DNA from: Tissierellia bacterium
Lineage (GTDB): Bacteria; Bacillota; Clostridia; Peptostreptococcales; Acidaminobacteraceae
Direction: 5' to 3'
NCBI GenBank assembly: GCA_012838225.1
Contig: DUPT01000007.1
Span: 1 to 55,329 of the forward strand
DNA: 55,329 bases
Shown here: piece by piece, positions 7,700 to 15,524 of the stretch
How positions within the stretch are numbered: the first letter of the stretch is position 1
Layout: each line of letters opens with the position of its first letter
Program-made: the position numbers and the translations under genes
Notes under the pieces: generated by a model
What the model saw: only the letters and a program-made list of their open reading frames with translations
The model's database searches: none
What the model was told of the DNA's origin: nothing

Positions 7700-8968
7700 A
7701 TGTTTATCGATCATGCCAAAGTCCAGATCACAGCCGGTAACGGCGGGAGCGGTGCCGTATCCTTTCGCCGGGAGGCCTTTGTGCCCGAAGGCGGTCCCGA
7801 TGGCGGTAACGGCGGTCGGGGTGGTTCCATCTACGCCGAGGTCGACACCGGGATGCACACCCTGATGGACTTTCATTACAAAAGAAAGTATAAAGCCGAA
7901 GACGGTGCCAACGGTCAACGCAAGAACATGCACGGCAAGAGCGGGCAGGACCTGACTCTGTATCTGCCCCAGGGCACCGTCATCTATGAAAAAGAAACCG
8001 GTAAGCTGCTGGCCGATCTATCCGAAGCCAAAGACCGTAAGCTTCTAGCCAAGGGCGGCAAGGGCGGCCGGGGCAATGCCACCTTTAAAACGAGTGTTCG
8101 ACGGGCACCCGATTTTGCCACGCCGGGCGAATTCGGTCAGTCCTTTGAAGTGATTCTCGAGCTTAAGAGCATCGCCGATGTCGGCCTGGTCGGCTTTCCC
8201 AATGTCGGAAAAAGCTCACTCTTGGCTCGGATCACCAAAGCCAAGCCCAAGGTAGCCGACTACCACTTCACGACGCTCTATCCAAATCTCGGCGTCGTCG
8301 AAGAGATCGCGGGCAAGAGCTTTATCATGGCCGATATCCCGGGCATCATCGAGGGGGCGGCCGATGGCGTCGGTCTTGGCCTTGACTTTTTACGTCACGT
8401 CGAGCGGACAAGACTGATCCTTCACGTGCTGGATGTCTCGGGCTCGGAGGGAAGAGATCCGATCGAGGACTATGAAATCATTGAAGGTGAGATCGAACGC
8501 TTCTCTGATCGCTTAGCCGAGCGCGAGCAGGTGGTGCTGCTAAACAAAGCCGACCTGGTCTATGACCGCTCAGACATCCAGCCGGTGATCGACTATTTTG
8601 AAGCCAAAAAGATCCCGGCCTTTGTCACCTCGACCGTGACCGGCGAGGGCATCTCACCGGCCATGGCCTTTATCACCACCAAGCTCGATCAGATCGAACC
8701 GATCGAGATGTTCGATGAGGTCGATTACTACGAACCGGAAGCCCCGGATGACAATATCTACTACACTATCGAAGACGATGAATACGTCGTTGAAGGCCGA
8801 CCGATCGATCGCTTATTGCGCTCGACCAATTTTGAGAGCTACTCCTCGCGGATCCGCTTTCAGAACCGCCTCAATAAGATGGGTGTCTATGATGAACTGA
8901 GACAACTGGGCATTCAAGACGGTGACACGGTGCGAGTCGCCGGCTACGCCTTTGAATATACGGAGTGA
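7700..8968 (+). CDS. obgE: GTPase Obg (CgtA)
   Basis: A 422-residue essential ribosome-associated GTPase. It shows all three domains: glycine-rich Obg fold (1-158, many GGxGG runs), G domain with GFPNVGKSS (G1), DIPGIIEGA (G3) and NKAD (G4), and a C-terminal OCT domain (about 345-420) as in other Gram-positive Obg. It opens the obgE-yhbY-nadD-yqeK group; only a few nucleotides or 1-nt overlaps separate the genes. Confidence 0.98.
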   Translation: MFIDHAKVQITAGNGGSGAVSFRREAFVPEGGPDGGNGGRGGSIYAEVDTGMHTLMDFHYKRKYKAEDGANGQRKNMHGKSGQDLTLYLPQGTVIYEKETGKLLADLSEAKDRKLLAKGGKGGRGNATFKTSVRRAPDFATPGEFGQSFEVILELKSIADVGLVGFPNVGKSSLLARITKAKPKVADYHFTTLYPNLGVVEEIAGKSFIMADIPGIIEGAADGVGLGLDFLRHVERTRLILHVLDVSGSEGRDPIEDYEIIEGEIERFSDRLAEREQVVLLNKADLVYDRSDIQPVIDYFEAKKIPAFVTSTVTGEGISPAMAFITTKLDQIEPIEMFDEVDYYEPEAPDDNIYYTIEDDEYVVEGRPIDRLLRSTNFESYSSRIRFQNRLNKMGVYDELRQLGIQDGDTVRVAGYAFEYTE

Positions 8969-8971
8969 TTT

Positions 8972-9271
8972 ATGATAAGTGGAAAAGACAGAAGCTACCT
9001 CAAGGGGTTAGCCCACAATCTGCAGCCATTGCTGCACATCGGAAAGAATGGTCTGAGCGAGAGCTTTTACGCCGAGGCCGATAAGATCCTCGATGATCAC
9101 GAGCTGGTCAAGTTCGCCATCCTGGATGCGGCTGATCTCAAGGCCAAGCCGACCGCCAATCAGGTGGCCGAGGCATTGGAGGCCGAGTTTATCCAAGCGG
9201 TCGGGAAGAAATTTGTCCTCTATCGCCGGTCTCGGACACTGAGCGCCGCCGACAGGATCCGTCTGCCCTGA
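8972..9271 (+). CDS. yhbY: YhbY-family (CRM domain) RNA-binding protein
   Basis: A 99-residue single CRM-domain protein associated with 50S assembly. The motifs LKGLAHNLQPLLHIGKNGLS at the N-terminus and GKKFVLYRRS at the C-terminus define the family. It starts 3 nt after obgE and its stop overlaps nadD by 1 nt. Confidence 0.95.
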   Translation: MISGKDRSYLKGLAHNLQPLLHIGKNGLSESFYAEADKILDDHELVKFAILDAADLKAKPTANQVAEALEAEFIQAVGKKFVLYRRSRTLSAADRIRLP

Positions 9272-9897
9272 TGTCTCCGAAGAGGATAGGCATTTTCGGG
9301 GGATCGTTCGATCCGATCCATGTCGGTCATCTAATGCTGGCTCAAGCCGCCCTGGAACGGTTCGAGCTGGACAGGGTGTTCTTTATGCCGGCCAAGCTGA
9401 GTCCGTTCAAGCAAAAGCTCACCATGACCAAGGCCACGACCCGCTATCATATGGTAGAGCTGGCGGTGGCGGATAATCCCGGATTTCGGGTATCCGATCT
9501 CGAGCTCAATCGGCCGGAACCATCCTATACCATCGATACCATCCGGATCCTAAAGGATCAATATCCCGGTGTGAAGATTTTCTTTATCGCCGGCGCCGAT
9601 GCCGTGATGGAGCTCGAGGGCTGGATGACCTTTGAAGAGCTGTTGCGTGAGGTCACCTTCCTAGCGGCCTATCGGCCGAGTCATACCCGGGCTCAATTAG
9701 AGACCGAGGTCCTGCGGCTCAATACCCAGTACGAGGCCGATATCCGACTGATCGATTTTCCGGATGTCGATGTCTCGAGCAGCTATATCCGAGAAACCAT
9801 CATGCGTGGCGGCTCAGGCAAATACCTCGTGCCGGAGGCGGTGTTGGATTATATCAATCAAGAGGGTGTCTACCGTGACCATCAAAGAGATCGATAA
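9271..9897 (+). CDS. nadD: nicotinate-nucleotide adenylyltransferase NadD
   Basis: This 208-residue enzyme adenylates nicotinate mononucleotide in NAD synthesis. It has the nucleotidyltransferase motif GGSFDPIHVGH near the N-terminus and the second motif SSSYIRE near residue 170. FIAGADAV in the middle is also typical. It overlaps yhbY by 1 nt and yqeK by 23 nt. Confidence 0.97.
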   Translation: MSPKRIGIFGGSFDPIHVGHLMLAQAALERFELDRVFFMPAKLSPFKQKLTMTKATTRYHMVELAVADNPGFRVSDLELNRPEPSYTIDTIRILKDQYPGVKIFFIAGADAVMELEGWMTFEELLREVTFLAAYRPSHTRAQLETEVLRLNTQYEADIRLIDFPDVDVSSSYIRETIMRGGSGKYLVPEAVLDYINQEGVYRDHQRDR

Positions 9898-10402
9898 GCT
9901 GGTAAAGCCCATTTTGTCCAAAAGAAAATACGACCATTCACGGCGCACGGCCGAGCTGGCCAAGCAATTGGCCAAGACCTATGGGGCCTCTCAAAAAAAA
10001 GCCGTCAAGGCCGCCCTTTTGCATGATGTCGGCTATTTCATCGGACGGTCTAAAAAGGACCGATCACTCAGTCATGCCGGCATCTCAGCCCGCTATGCCA
10101 AGCGGATCGGGATCAAGGACAAGTCGGTCCTTAGCGCCATCGAGTGGCATACCGTCGGCCAACCGGGACTCGACACCCTGGGCAAGATCATCTTCCTGGC
10201 CGATGGGATCGAACCGGGGCGCAAGTTCCCCATGGTCGATATCATTCGCCGGTTGGCCTTTAAGGATCTCGATGCCGCCATCTTGATGTTTATCCAGGTC
10301 TCACGGACCTACCTGCATCAAAAGGGCAAGCGAATGAGCACGCATACTATCCAGATGCGAGACGAGATCGTCAAGAAACGGAAACTAAATGGGGTTCGTT
10401 AG
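9875..10402 (+). CDS. yqeK: HD-domain phosphohydrolase YqeK (Ap4A hydrolase family)
   Basis: A 175-residue HD-domain protein. Relatives cleave diadenosine tetraphosphate symmetrically to two ADP. The metal ligands are visible as H in YDHSRRTAELA, the HD pair in ALLHDVGYF, and later H and D residues. I set the start at GTG 9875, preceded by AGAGGG 8 nt upstream, inside the end of nadD; an upstream ATG in the same frame would need translation through unrelated nadD codons. The terminator hairpin overlaps its stop codon. Confidence 0.9.
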   Translation: MTIKEIDKLVKPILSKRKYDHSRRTAELAKQLAKTYGASQKKAVKAALLHDVGYFIGRSKKDRSLSHAGISARYAKRIGIKDKSVLSAIEWHTVGQPGLDTLGKIIFLADGIEPGRKFPMVDIIRRLAFKDLDAAILMFIQVSRTYLHQKGKRMSTHTIQMRDEIVKKRKLNGVR

Positions 10403-10419
10403 GCAGACCCCCATTTTTT
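10387..10419 (+). terminator. intrinsic terminator overlapping the yqeK stop
   Basis: AAATGGGG (10387-10394) pairs with CCCCATTT (10409-10416), then more Ts. A -10-like TATACT follows at 10423 for rsfS. Confidence 0.8.
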
Positions 10420-10422
10420 GGG

Positions 10423-10428
10423 TATACT
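10423..10428 (+). promoter_or_regulatory. putative -10 element of the rsfS operon
   Basis: TATACT just beyond the yqeK terminator and 28 nt before the rsfS start. A convincing -35 is not seen. Confidence 0.4.
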
Positions 10429-10455
10429 GAAAGAAACGAAATCAAGGAGGTTTAT

Positions 10456-10800
10456 TTGATCAATCATACAGAGATTACCCAAAAGGTGATGTCATACCTG
10501 GATGAGAAGCAAGCCCGCGATGTGATGGGGATCGATGTCCAGGGAGTCAATTCGGAGACCGATTATATTTTGATTTGTACCGGGCGCAATAAACGCCACC
10601 TCCAGGCATTGGCCGGTGAACTGGAAGAATGGGTCCACAAGCTGGGCTATCCGCTGCGGGCCAGAGAAGGTACGGCCGAGAGCGGCTGGGTACTACTTGA
10701 TTTCAACGACCTGATTATTCATCTCTTCGATGAGGATCAACGAGAATATTATTCCATAGAGCGACTCTGGAAAGACAGACCTGTCGCAACAGGGTCATGA
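10456..10800 (+). CDS. rsfS: ribosomal silencing factor RsfS
   Basis: A 114-residue RsfS/YbeB/Iojap protein that binds L14 and blocks subunit joining during starvation. The pattern GIDVQG...TDYILICTGRNKRH...REGTAESGWVLLDF...DLIIHLF is complete. The start is TTG 10456, set by AAGGAGG 5 nt upstream. In most Firmicutes rsfS follows yqeK directly; here a terminator and a promoter separate them. Confidence 0.96.
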   Translation: MINHTEITQKVMSYLDEKQARDVMGIDVQGVNSETDYILICTGRNKRHLQALAGELEEWVHKLGYPLRAREGTAESGWVLLDFNDLIIHLFDEDQREYYSIERLWKDRPVATGS

Positions 10801-11117
10801 GAATAGGTGGGATCCTGGTGATCCTACTTTTTTTACTGACATCGTGTGCCGCCGCTCCGGTCTTAGAGCCCGAGGCCTTGTTTGAGGGCGATCGGTTGTT
10901 TTCTGAGACCGAGGATCCGCGCTTGATCCTGAGTGATCGCTCACCGGAAGAGGTGCTTGAGATCCTACGGGCGCGCTACGGTGTGATCGATATCGATTTT
11001 GAGTCGGAGCAGTCGCTCTATGTCACCGTCCATACCGATCCCGTCTTTCGGCTGGTCGTGGTCGAAAACGACCTCGATGGACCGGAGGACTATCTGATCA
11101 TGATCACCAGACACTAG
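10797..11117 (+). CDS. small lipoprotein, function unknown
   Basis: A 106-residue protein with an N-terminal signal sequence and lipobox LLTSC (Cys near residue 17), so it is probably lipid-anchored outside the membrane. The mature part is acidic and resembles no family I can name. It overlaps rsfS by ATGA and is followed 10 nt later by yajQ. Confidence 0.7.
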   Translation: MRIGGILVILLFLLTSCAAAPVLEPEALFEGDRLFSETEDPRLILSDRSPEEVLEILRARYGVIDIDFESEQSLYVTVHTDPVFRLVVVENDLDGPEDYLIMITRH

Positions 11118-11127
11118 GAGGTAGTAG

Positions 11128-11622
11128 ATGGCCAAGGATGCCAGTTTTGATATCGTCTCGCAGGTGGAGTTGCCCGAGGTCGATAATGCGATCAATCAAG
11201 CCCTAAAGGAGATCACCAACCGATTCGATCTCAAAAGCTCAAATACGACCATCGAACGAAAAGACAAAGACATCACGATCCAGACAGCGGATGAGTTCAC
11301 CTTGAAGCAGGTGCTCGATATCCTGGAGCTTCGCCTCAGTAAACGAAATGTCCCGCTGAGGGCCTTCGCCTATGGCCGGATCGAGAGCAGTCTGGGCGGC
11401 CGCGTCAAGCAGGTGATCACCGCCCGGATCGGGATCGATCAGGACCAGGCGAAAAAGATCACCAAGCTCGTCAAGGATTCCAAGCTCAAGCTCAGTGCCC
11501 AGATCCAAGGCGATACGGTGCGAGTCAGCGGCAAAAGCCGAGACGATCTCCAGACCATCATGCAGCTGATCCGGGATGCCGACTTTGATTTTCATACCCA
11601 GTTCGTAAACTATCGCGGATGA
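11128..11622 (+). CDS. YajQ-family nucleotide-binding protein
   Basis: A 164-residue YajQ/DUF520 protein with the two ferredoxin-like halves of the family (DASFDIVSQVELPEVDNA at the N-terminus, SAQIQGDTVRVSGKSRDDLQ in the second half). Relatives bind nucleotides, and in Xanthomonas and Pseudomonas bind cyclic di-GMP; the role in Firmicutes is not settled. AGGAGGT precedes the ATG. It overlaps the flavoprotein gene by ATGA. Confidence 0.92.
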   Translation: MAKDASFDIVSQVELPEVDNAINQALKEITNRFDLKSSNTTIERKDKDITIQTADEFTLKQVLDILELRLSKRNVPLRAFAYGRIESSLGGRVKQVITARIGIDQDQAKKITKLVKDSKLKLSAQIQGDTVRVSGKSRDDLQTIMQLIRDADFDFHTQFVNYRG

Positions 11623-12782
11623 GCCAAACGGTAGCGATCATCGGCGGCGGTCCGGCCGGTATGATGGCCGCCATCCGTGCCGGGACTGACGGTCACAGGG
11701 TTTGTCTGTTCGAACAAAATGGGGAGCTGGGCAAGAAGCTCCTGATCACCGGCGGCGGTCGCTGCAATCTGACAAGCAGCGTCGCTCAGGCGGTCTTTTT
11801 GGAGCGACTGATCGGCCAAGCCCGGTTTCTTCGGCCGGCGCTATCAGCCCTGTCTCAGACGGATCTGATCGATTTTTTTGAGCAGCGAGGCGTTCCCCTA
11901 AAAGCCGAGGGCGATAAGATCTATCCTAAAAGTGATCAGGCCCGGGATATCTTGGATTGTCTGAGTGGAGAAATGAAGCGACTGGGCGTTGCGATCCGTT
12001 TGGGCACGGCGGTCAAAAACGTGATGGTCGAAGAAAGGACCGTGACAGTGATCACCGAGCGGCCGATGGCCTTTGATAAGGTCATCATAGCCACCGGCGG
12101 CGTCAGCTATCCGGTGACCGGCTCGGATGGACGGTTGTTGGCGACGTTGGAGCCGCTGGACCGGATCCCTTGGCGGCCCGGACTCAGCTCGCTCTATAGC
12201 CCGAGCGTCGGTCGAGAGATCATGGGCATCAGTCTGGCTGATGCGGTTCTAATGTATCAAAAGTCGTCGGTTCGTGGTGAGCTTTTGTTTACCCACTATG
12301 GTCTGAGCGGACCGGCGGCGCTGGATCTAAGCAATCATCTTTCCGGTGGGGCGTTTCCACTCGAGATCACACTCGATCTGCTGCCGGATCTGCCGCGGGA
12401 GGCCTTGGCTGAGAAGCTGTTTGGCTCGAACAAAGACCTCGACCGACGGCTGAGAGGCCTTTTGCCGAAGCGATTGCTCAGCTATCTGCTCAGAGACTAT
12501 CGCGACCGGGATACAGGCAATTTGAAGCGGTCTGAGCGCTCGGCTTTTTTGGATCAGTTTAAGGCTTGGCCGGTGACGATCCTAAGGCTTGGGGCGATCG
12601 AGCAGGCGACGATCTCCTTGGGCGGTGTGGCCTTGAGCCAACTAAGACCTAAAACGCTGGAGCATCGCACGATGCCGGGCGTGTATTTTGCCGGTGAATG
12701 TCTCGATCTGGCGGGACCGACCGGCGGCTTTAATCTACAAATCGCCTTTAGCACAGGCTATCTGGCGGGGAGGCTGGGATGA
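11619..12782 (+). CDS. HI0933/BaiN-family flavoprotein
   Basis: A 387-residue NAD(P)/FAD-dependent oxidoreductase. The FAD Rossmann motif GGGPAGMMAA is at the N-terminus, followed by GGGRCNLTS near residue 48, VIIATGGVSYP near residue 150, and the terminal GPTGGFNLQIAFSTG. The family includes BaiN, linked to bile-acid dehydroxylation, and many members of unknown substrate. It overlaps both neighbours by 4 nt. Confidence 0.9.
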   Translation: MSQTVAIIGGGPAGMMAAIRAGTDGHRVCLFEQNGELGKKLLITGGGRCNLTSSVAQAVFLERLIGQARFLRPALSALSQTDLIDFFEQRGVPLKAEGDKIYPKSDQARDILDCLSGEMKRLGVAIRLGTAVKNVMVEERTVTVITERPMAFDKVIIATGGVSYPVTGSDGRLLATLEPLDRIPWRPGLSSLYSPSVGREIMGISLADAVLMYQKSSVRGELLFTHYGLSGPAALDLSNHLSGGAFPLEITLDLLPDLPREALAEKLFGSNKDLDRRLRGLLPKRLLSYLLRDYRDRDTGNLKRSERSAFLDQFKAWPVTILRLGAIEQATISLGGVALSQLRPKTLEHRTMPGVYFAGECLDLAGPTGGFNLQIAFSTGYLAGRLG

Positions 12783-13840
12783 CAAGACTCAACAAACTGG
12801 TTCGTTTGATGAAGGACCAAGGCTTCGCTCAACTGATCGTGAGCGATCCGGTGGCGATCGACTATTTAACCGATCAGTTGCTGTCGACCGATGAGCGGCT
12901 GATGGTCTTTTTGGTCGATGGTGGCGGGGAGCATCGCTTCTTTTTAAACCGTTTGATCCCCAAGGCCGACTTCAATCATCCGGTCGAATGGTATTCCGAT
13001 ACCGACAGACCGATCGAGCTGTTGGCCAGGCATATCGGTCCGGGAAAGATCGGGATCGATAAAAACTGGCCGGCTCATTTTCTGATCGATCTGTTGCGTC
13101 AAAAGCCGGAGCTACACTTGGGACATGCCTCTCGTCTGATCGATCGGCTGCGACAGCGAAAGGATGAGACCGAGATCGGGGCCATGAAACAAGCCAGCGC
13201 CCTTAACGATATCGCCATGGAGCTTTTGATCTCTGAGGTCCGCCCGGGGGTGACTGAAAAAATGCTGGCCGATCGTTTAGCCGACATCTATCAGGAACTT
13301 GACACCGAAGGCTTCAGCTTTGAACCGATCATAGGCTTCGGGAGAAACAGTGCCGATCCGCATCACCGCTCGGATGATACCGTCCTAGGGGACACCGGAG
13401 CGCTGTTGATCGATATCGGCTGTCGCAAGGATGGCTTTTGCTCCGATATGACCCGGACGATCCACCTGGGTGAGCCGGACGAAGAGTTCAGCCGGGTCTA
13501 TGAGATCGTGCGGGCCGCCAATCTCAATGCGATCGCGGCCGTCCGACCCGGAGTGACTTTCAAGTCGATCGATGCGGCCGCCCGACGGACCATCGAGCAA
13601 GCCGGCTACGGCGAGTACTTTATCCATCGGACCGGTCACAGCATCGGCCGAGAGGTCCATGAAGCGGGGGATGTTTCCTCGAACAATCACCAGGAGCTCG
13701 AGGTCGGGATGATCTTCAGCATCGAACCCGGCATCTACCTGCCGGGAAGATTCGGGGTCCGGATCGAGGATCTGGTGGTGGTGACAAAAGACGGTGCCGA
13801 GGCACTAAACTTTGCCGACAAAAAGCTTAGGAGGATATAA
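12779..13840 (+). CDS. M24-family Xaa-Pro peptidase
   Basis: This 353-residue metallopeptidase removes N-terminal residues preceding proline in the best-studied relatives. An N-terminal creatinase-like domain (1-125) precedes the pita-bread catalytic domain. The five metal ligands can be read as two Asp in LLIDIGCRKDGFCSDMTR, His in HSIGREVHE, Glu in SIEPGIYL and Glu in VRIEDLVVV. No signal peptide, so cytoplasmic. It overlaps the flavoprotein gene by ATGA and its last base is the first base of the next gene. Confidence 0.93.
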   Translation: MTRLNKLVRLMKDQGFAQLIVSDPVAIDYLTDQLLSTDERLMVFLVDGGGEHRFFLNRLIPKADFNHPVEWYSDTDRPIELLARHIGPGKIGIDKNWPAHFLIDLLRQKPELHLGHASRLIDRLRQRKDETEIGAMKQASALNDIAMELLISEVRPGVTEKMLADRLADIYQELDTEGFSFEPIIGFGRNSADPHHRSDDTVLGDTGALLIDIGCRKDGFCSDMTRTIHLGEPDEEFSRVYEIVRAANLNAIAAVRPGVTFKSIDAAARRTIEQAGYGEYFIHRTGHSIGREVHEAGDVSSNNHQELEVGMIFSIEPGIYLPGRFGVRIEDLVVVTKDGAEALNFADKKLRRI

Positions 13841-14217
13841 TGAAATTTGAAACAGTCCATACCTGTCTACGGGTAGCCGACCTGGCGGCCTCGATCGCGT
13901 TCTACACCGAGGCGCTGGGCTATACCGAAGTCCGACGAGTCGACAATCCGGACAAGGAGTTCACGCTGGTTTTCTTAAGTGATGGGATGAGTGATCATCA
14001 GCTCGAGCTGACGTATAACTACGGTCACGGCGCGTATGACTTGGGCGATGGCTTCTCTCATATCGCCATGGTGACCGACGACTTAGAGGCGGCCCATGCC
14101 AGGCATCAAGCGATGGGCTATCGGGTGAGTGAGATGTATAGCGTCCACGGTCAAAAGCCCAATATCTATTTTATTACCGATCCTGATGGCTATGATGTTG
14201 AGATTATTCGGCGCTAG
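13840..14217 (+). CDS. VOC-family protein, lactoylglutathione lyase-like
   Basis: A 125-residue glyoxalase-type protein with two beta-alpha-beta-beta-beta units. Likely metal ligands are His near residue 7 (ETVHTCLRV), Glu in LELTYNYG, His in FSHIAMVTDD and Glu in DVEIIRR, the same order as in glyoxalase I. It may detoxify methylglyoxal, though Clostridia often lack glutathione and the thiol partner is unknown. Confidence 0.85.
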   Translation: MKFETVHTCLRVADLAASIAFYTEALGYTEVRRVDNPDKEFTLVFLSDGMSDHQLELTYNYGHGAYDLGDGFSHIAMVTDDLEAAHARHQAMGYRVSEMYSVHGQKPNIYFITDPDGYDVEIIRR

Positions 14218-14225
14218 GCGGCAGT

Positions 14226-14942
14226 ATGAAATATACCATTTATCCTGAGGTGTTCGAACTGTCGAGCGATATCGTCGTCTATCTACTGGTCGCCCGAGGC
14301 CTTAAGAACCGACCCGGTGACGAGCACGATGAGCACAGCCTCCGCCACGCCGAAGCGGCCTTTCAAGGCAAATATGGCCAATCGGATATTCGGTCGATCC
14401 CATCGGTCGCCGCTTATCGGGGCTTGATGGAAAAGGCCGGCATCAATCCCAACCGTTATCCGCCCTCGATCGAGGCCATGCTAAAAAGGATCGCCAAGGG
14501 GGGCCGGCTGCCGATGATCAATGCGATCGTTGATCGGCTCAATGCCATCAGCCTTCGGACGCATCTATCGATGGGGGCTCATGATATGCGGGGCATCAAG
14601 CACGATCTGGCTCTTCGGCTGAGTACTGAGGGCGATCGCTTCTTGCCACTCGGGAGTGAGCGCTGGGAGGAGGTCGCACCGGGTGAGCTGACTTGGCTGA
14701 GCGGCTCGGAGGTCCAGACCAGACGAGGACTGTGGCGCCAATCAGAGCTGGCCAAGACCGAACTCGATTCGACCGATATCTACTTCCACCTGGTCGGGTT
14801 TTCGGGCTTTGAGCAGGCTATGGATCAGGCGGTATCACTCATGCAGGAATTGATCGATCAGCTCGGCGGCCGCGCCGATCTCTACCGGATCGACCGGGAG
14901 CAACCGGTGGCCCAGTGGGCTGACTCGATGTCTGAGCTTTAA
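14226..14942 (+). CDS. B3/B4 tRNA-binding domain protein
   Basis: A 238-residue stand-alone B3/B4 domain, the fold found in the beta subunit of phenylalanyl-tRNA synthetase. Characteristic stretches are NRYPPSIEAMLKRIAKGGRLPMINAIVDRLN and the central LRTHLSMGAHDM. Free-standing members are thought to edit or bind aminoacyl-tRNAs, but no activity is assigned to this type. The ribosome binding site is weak. Confidence 0.8.
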   Translation: MKYTIYPEVFELSSDIVVYLLVARGLKNRPGDEHDEHSLRHAEAAFQGKYGQSDIRSIPSVAAYRGLMEKAGINPNRYPPSIEAMLKRIAKGGRLPMINAIVDRLNAISLRTHLSMGAHDMRGIKHDLALRLSTEGDRFLPLGSERWEEVAPGELTWLSGSEVQTRRGLWRQSELAKTELDSTDIYFHLVGFSGFEQAMDQAVSLMQELIDQLGGRADLYRIDREQPVAQWADSMSEL

Positions 14943-14959
14943 GCAAAGGGAGGAATCAT

Positions 14960-15289
14960 ATGAAGCAACTGATACGGACGGCTTTTATCTATGCCATCGC
15001 CGGGCTTGTCGGCGGTCTGGCCGGCCGGGTCCGGGTCAATGCGATCGCCCCGGGCTGGATCGATCCCACCGAGGCTGATCACTTAGAATCGGATGAGCGC
15101 CAACAACCGGTCGGTCGAATCGGCCGGGCGAGTGATATTTCTTCGCTGGTCCGCTACCTGTTCTCGGATGAGGCCGGCTTTATCACCGGAGAGACCATCA
15201 CGATCGATGGCGGGATGAGTAGAATGATGATCTATCACGGTGATCACGGCTGGAGCTACGTCCCTAAATCGGCCAAAAGCTCGGATTGA
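14960..15289 (+). pseudogene. chimeric reading frame: DUF2871-like N-terminus joined to an SDR C-terminus
   Basis: The first about 19 residues (MKQLIRTAFIYAIAGLVGG) look like the first membrane helix of a DUF2871 protein. From about residue 21 (RVRVNAIAPGWI) onward it is the C-terminal third of a classical SDR, including GRIGRASDISSLVRYLFSDE and GFITGETITIDGGM. The SDR nucleotide-binding half and active-site YxxxK are absent. The simplest reading is an in-frame deletion that fused the start of one gene to the end of another around 15015-15030. It has a good AGGGAGG site and could still be translated. It cannot be a working dehydrogenase. Confidence 0.75.
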
Positions 15290-15314
15290 TTAAGCCGCTC
15301 GGCTCTGATATAAT
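15286..15314 (+). promoter_or_regulatory. promoter of the leuS T-box transcript
   Basis: TTGATT (15286-15291), 17-nt spacer, TATAAT (15309-15314). The -35 overlaps the last codons of the chimeric SDR frame. Confidence 0.8.
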
Positions 15315-15320
15315 AGGCTA

Positions 15321-15510
15321 CAAGTGAAAAACACAGGAGTAGTACGGTAAGGCCTTCGATAGAGAATTGACGGGTGGTGCAAGTCAAGCGAAGAGCCAAG
15401 CCCGAACTCGCCTTGAAAACTGGTTTGTCCCCAATAATAGACAATCGAAGTGGACCTTGGTCAATTAGGGTGGTACCGCGTGCAGGCGCCCCTAAGAGGT
15501 CCTTTTTTAG
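15321..15510 (+). promoter_or_regulatory. T-box leader, leucine specifier
   Basis: The T-box sequence AGGGTGGTACCGCG (15467-15480) binds the acceptor end of uncharged tRNA. The specifier region reads GAACTCGCC, giving the Leu codon CTC at 15407-15409, which matches leuS downstream. AAGAGGTCC followed by six Ts (15494-15508) is the 3' arm of the terminator. Uncharged tRNA-Leu would favour the antiterminator and turn leuS on. Confidence 0.92.
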
Positions 15511-15524
15511 TTGAAGGAGAGAGC

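Noticed and set aside
15450..15524. In-frame ATG extension of leuS by 25 residues
   Set aside because: It would translate through the T-box and terminator; ATG 15525 has a ribosome binding site and matches LeuS N-termini.
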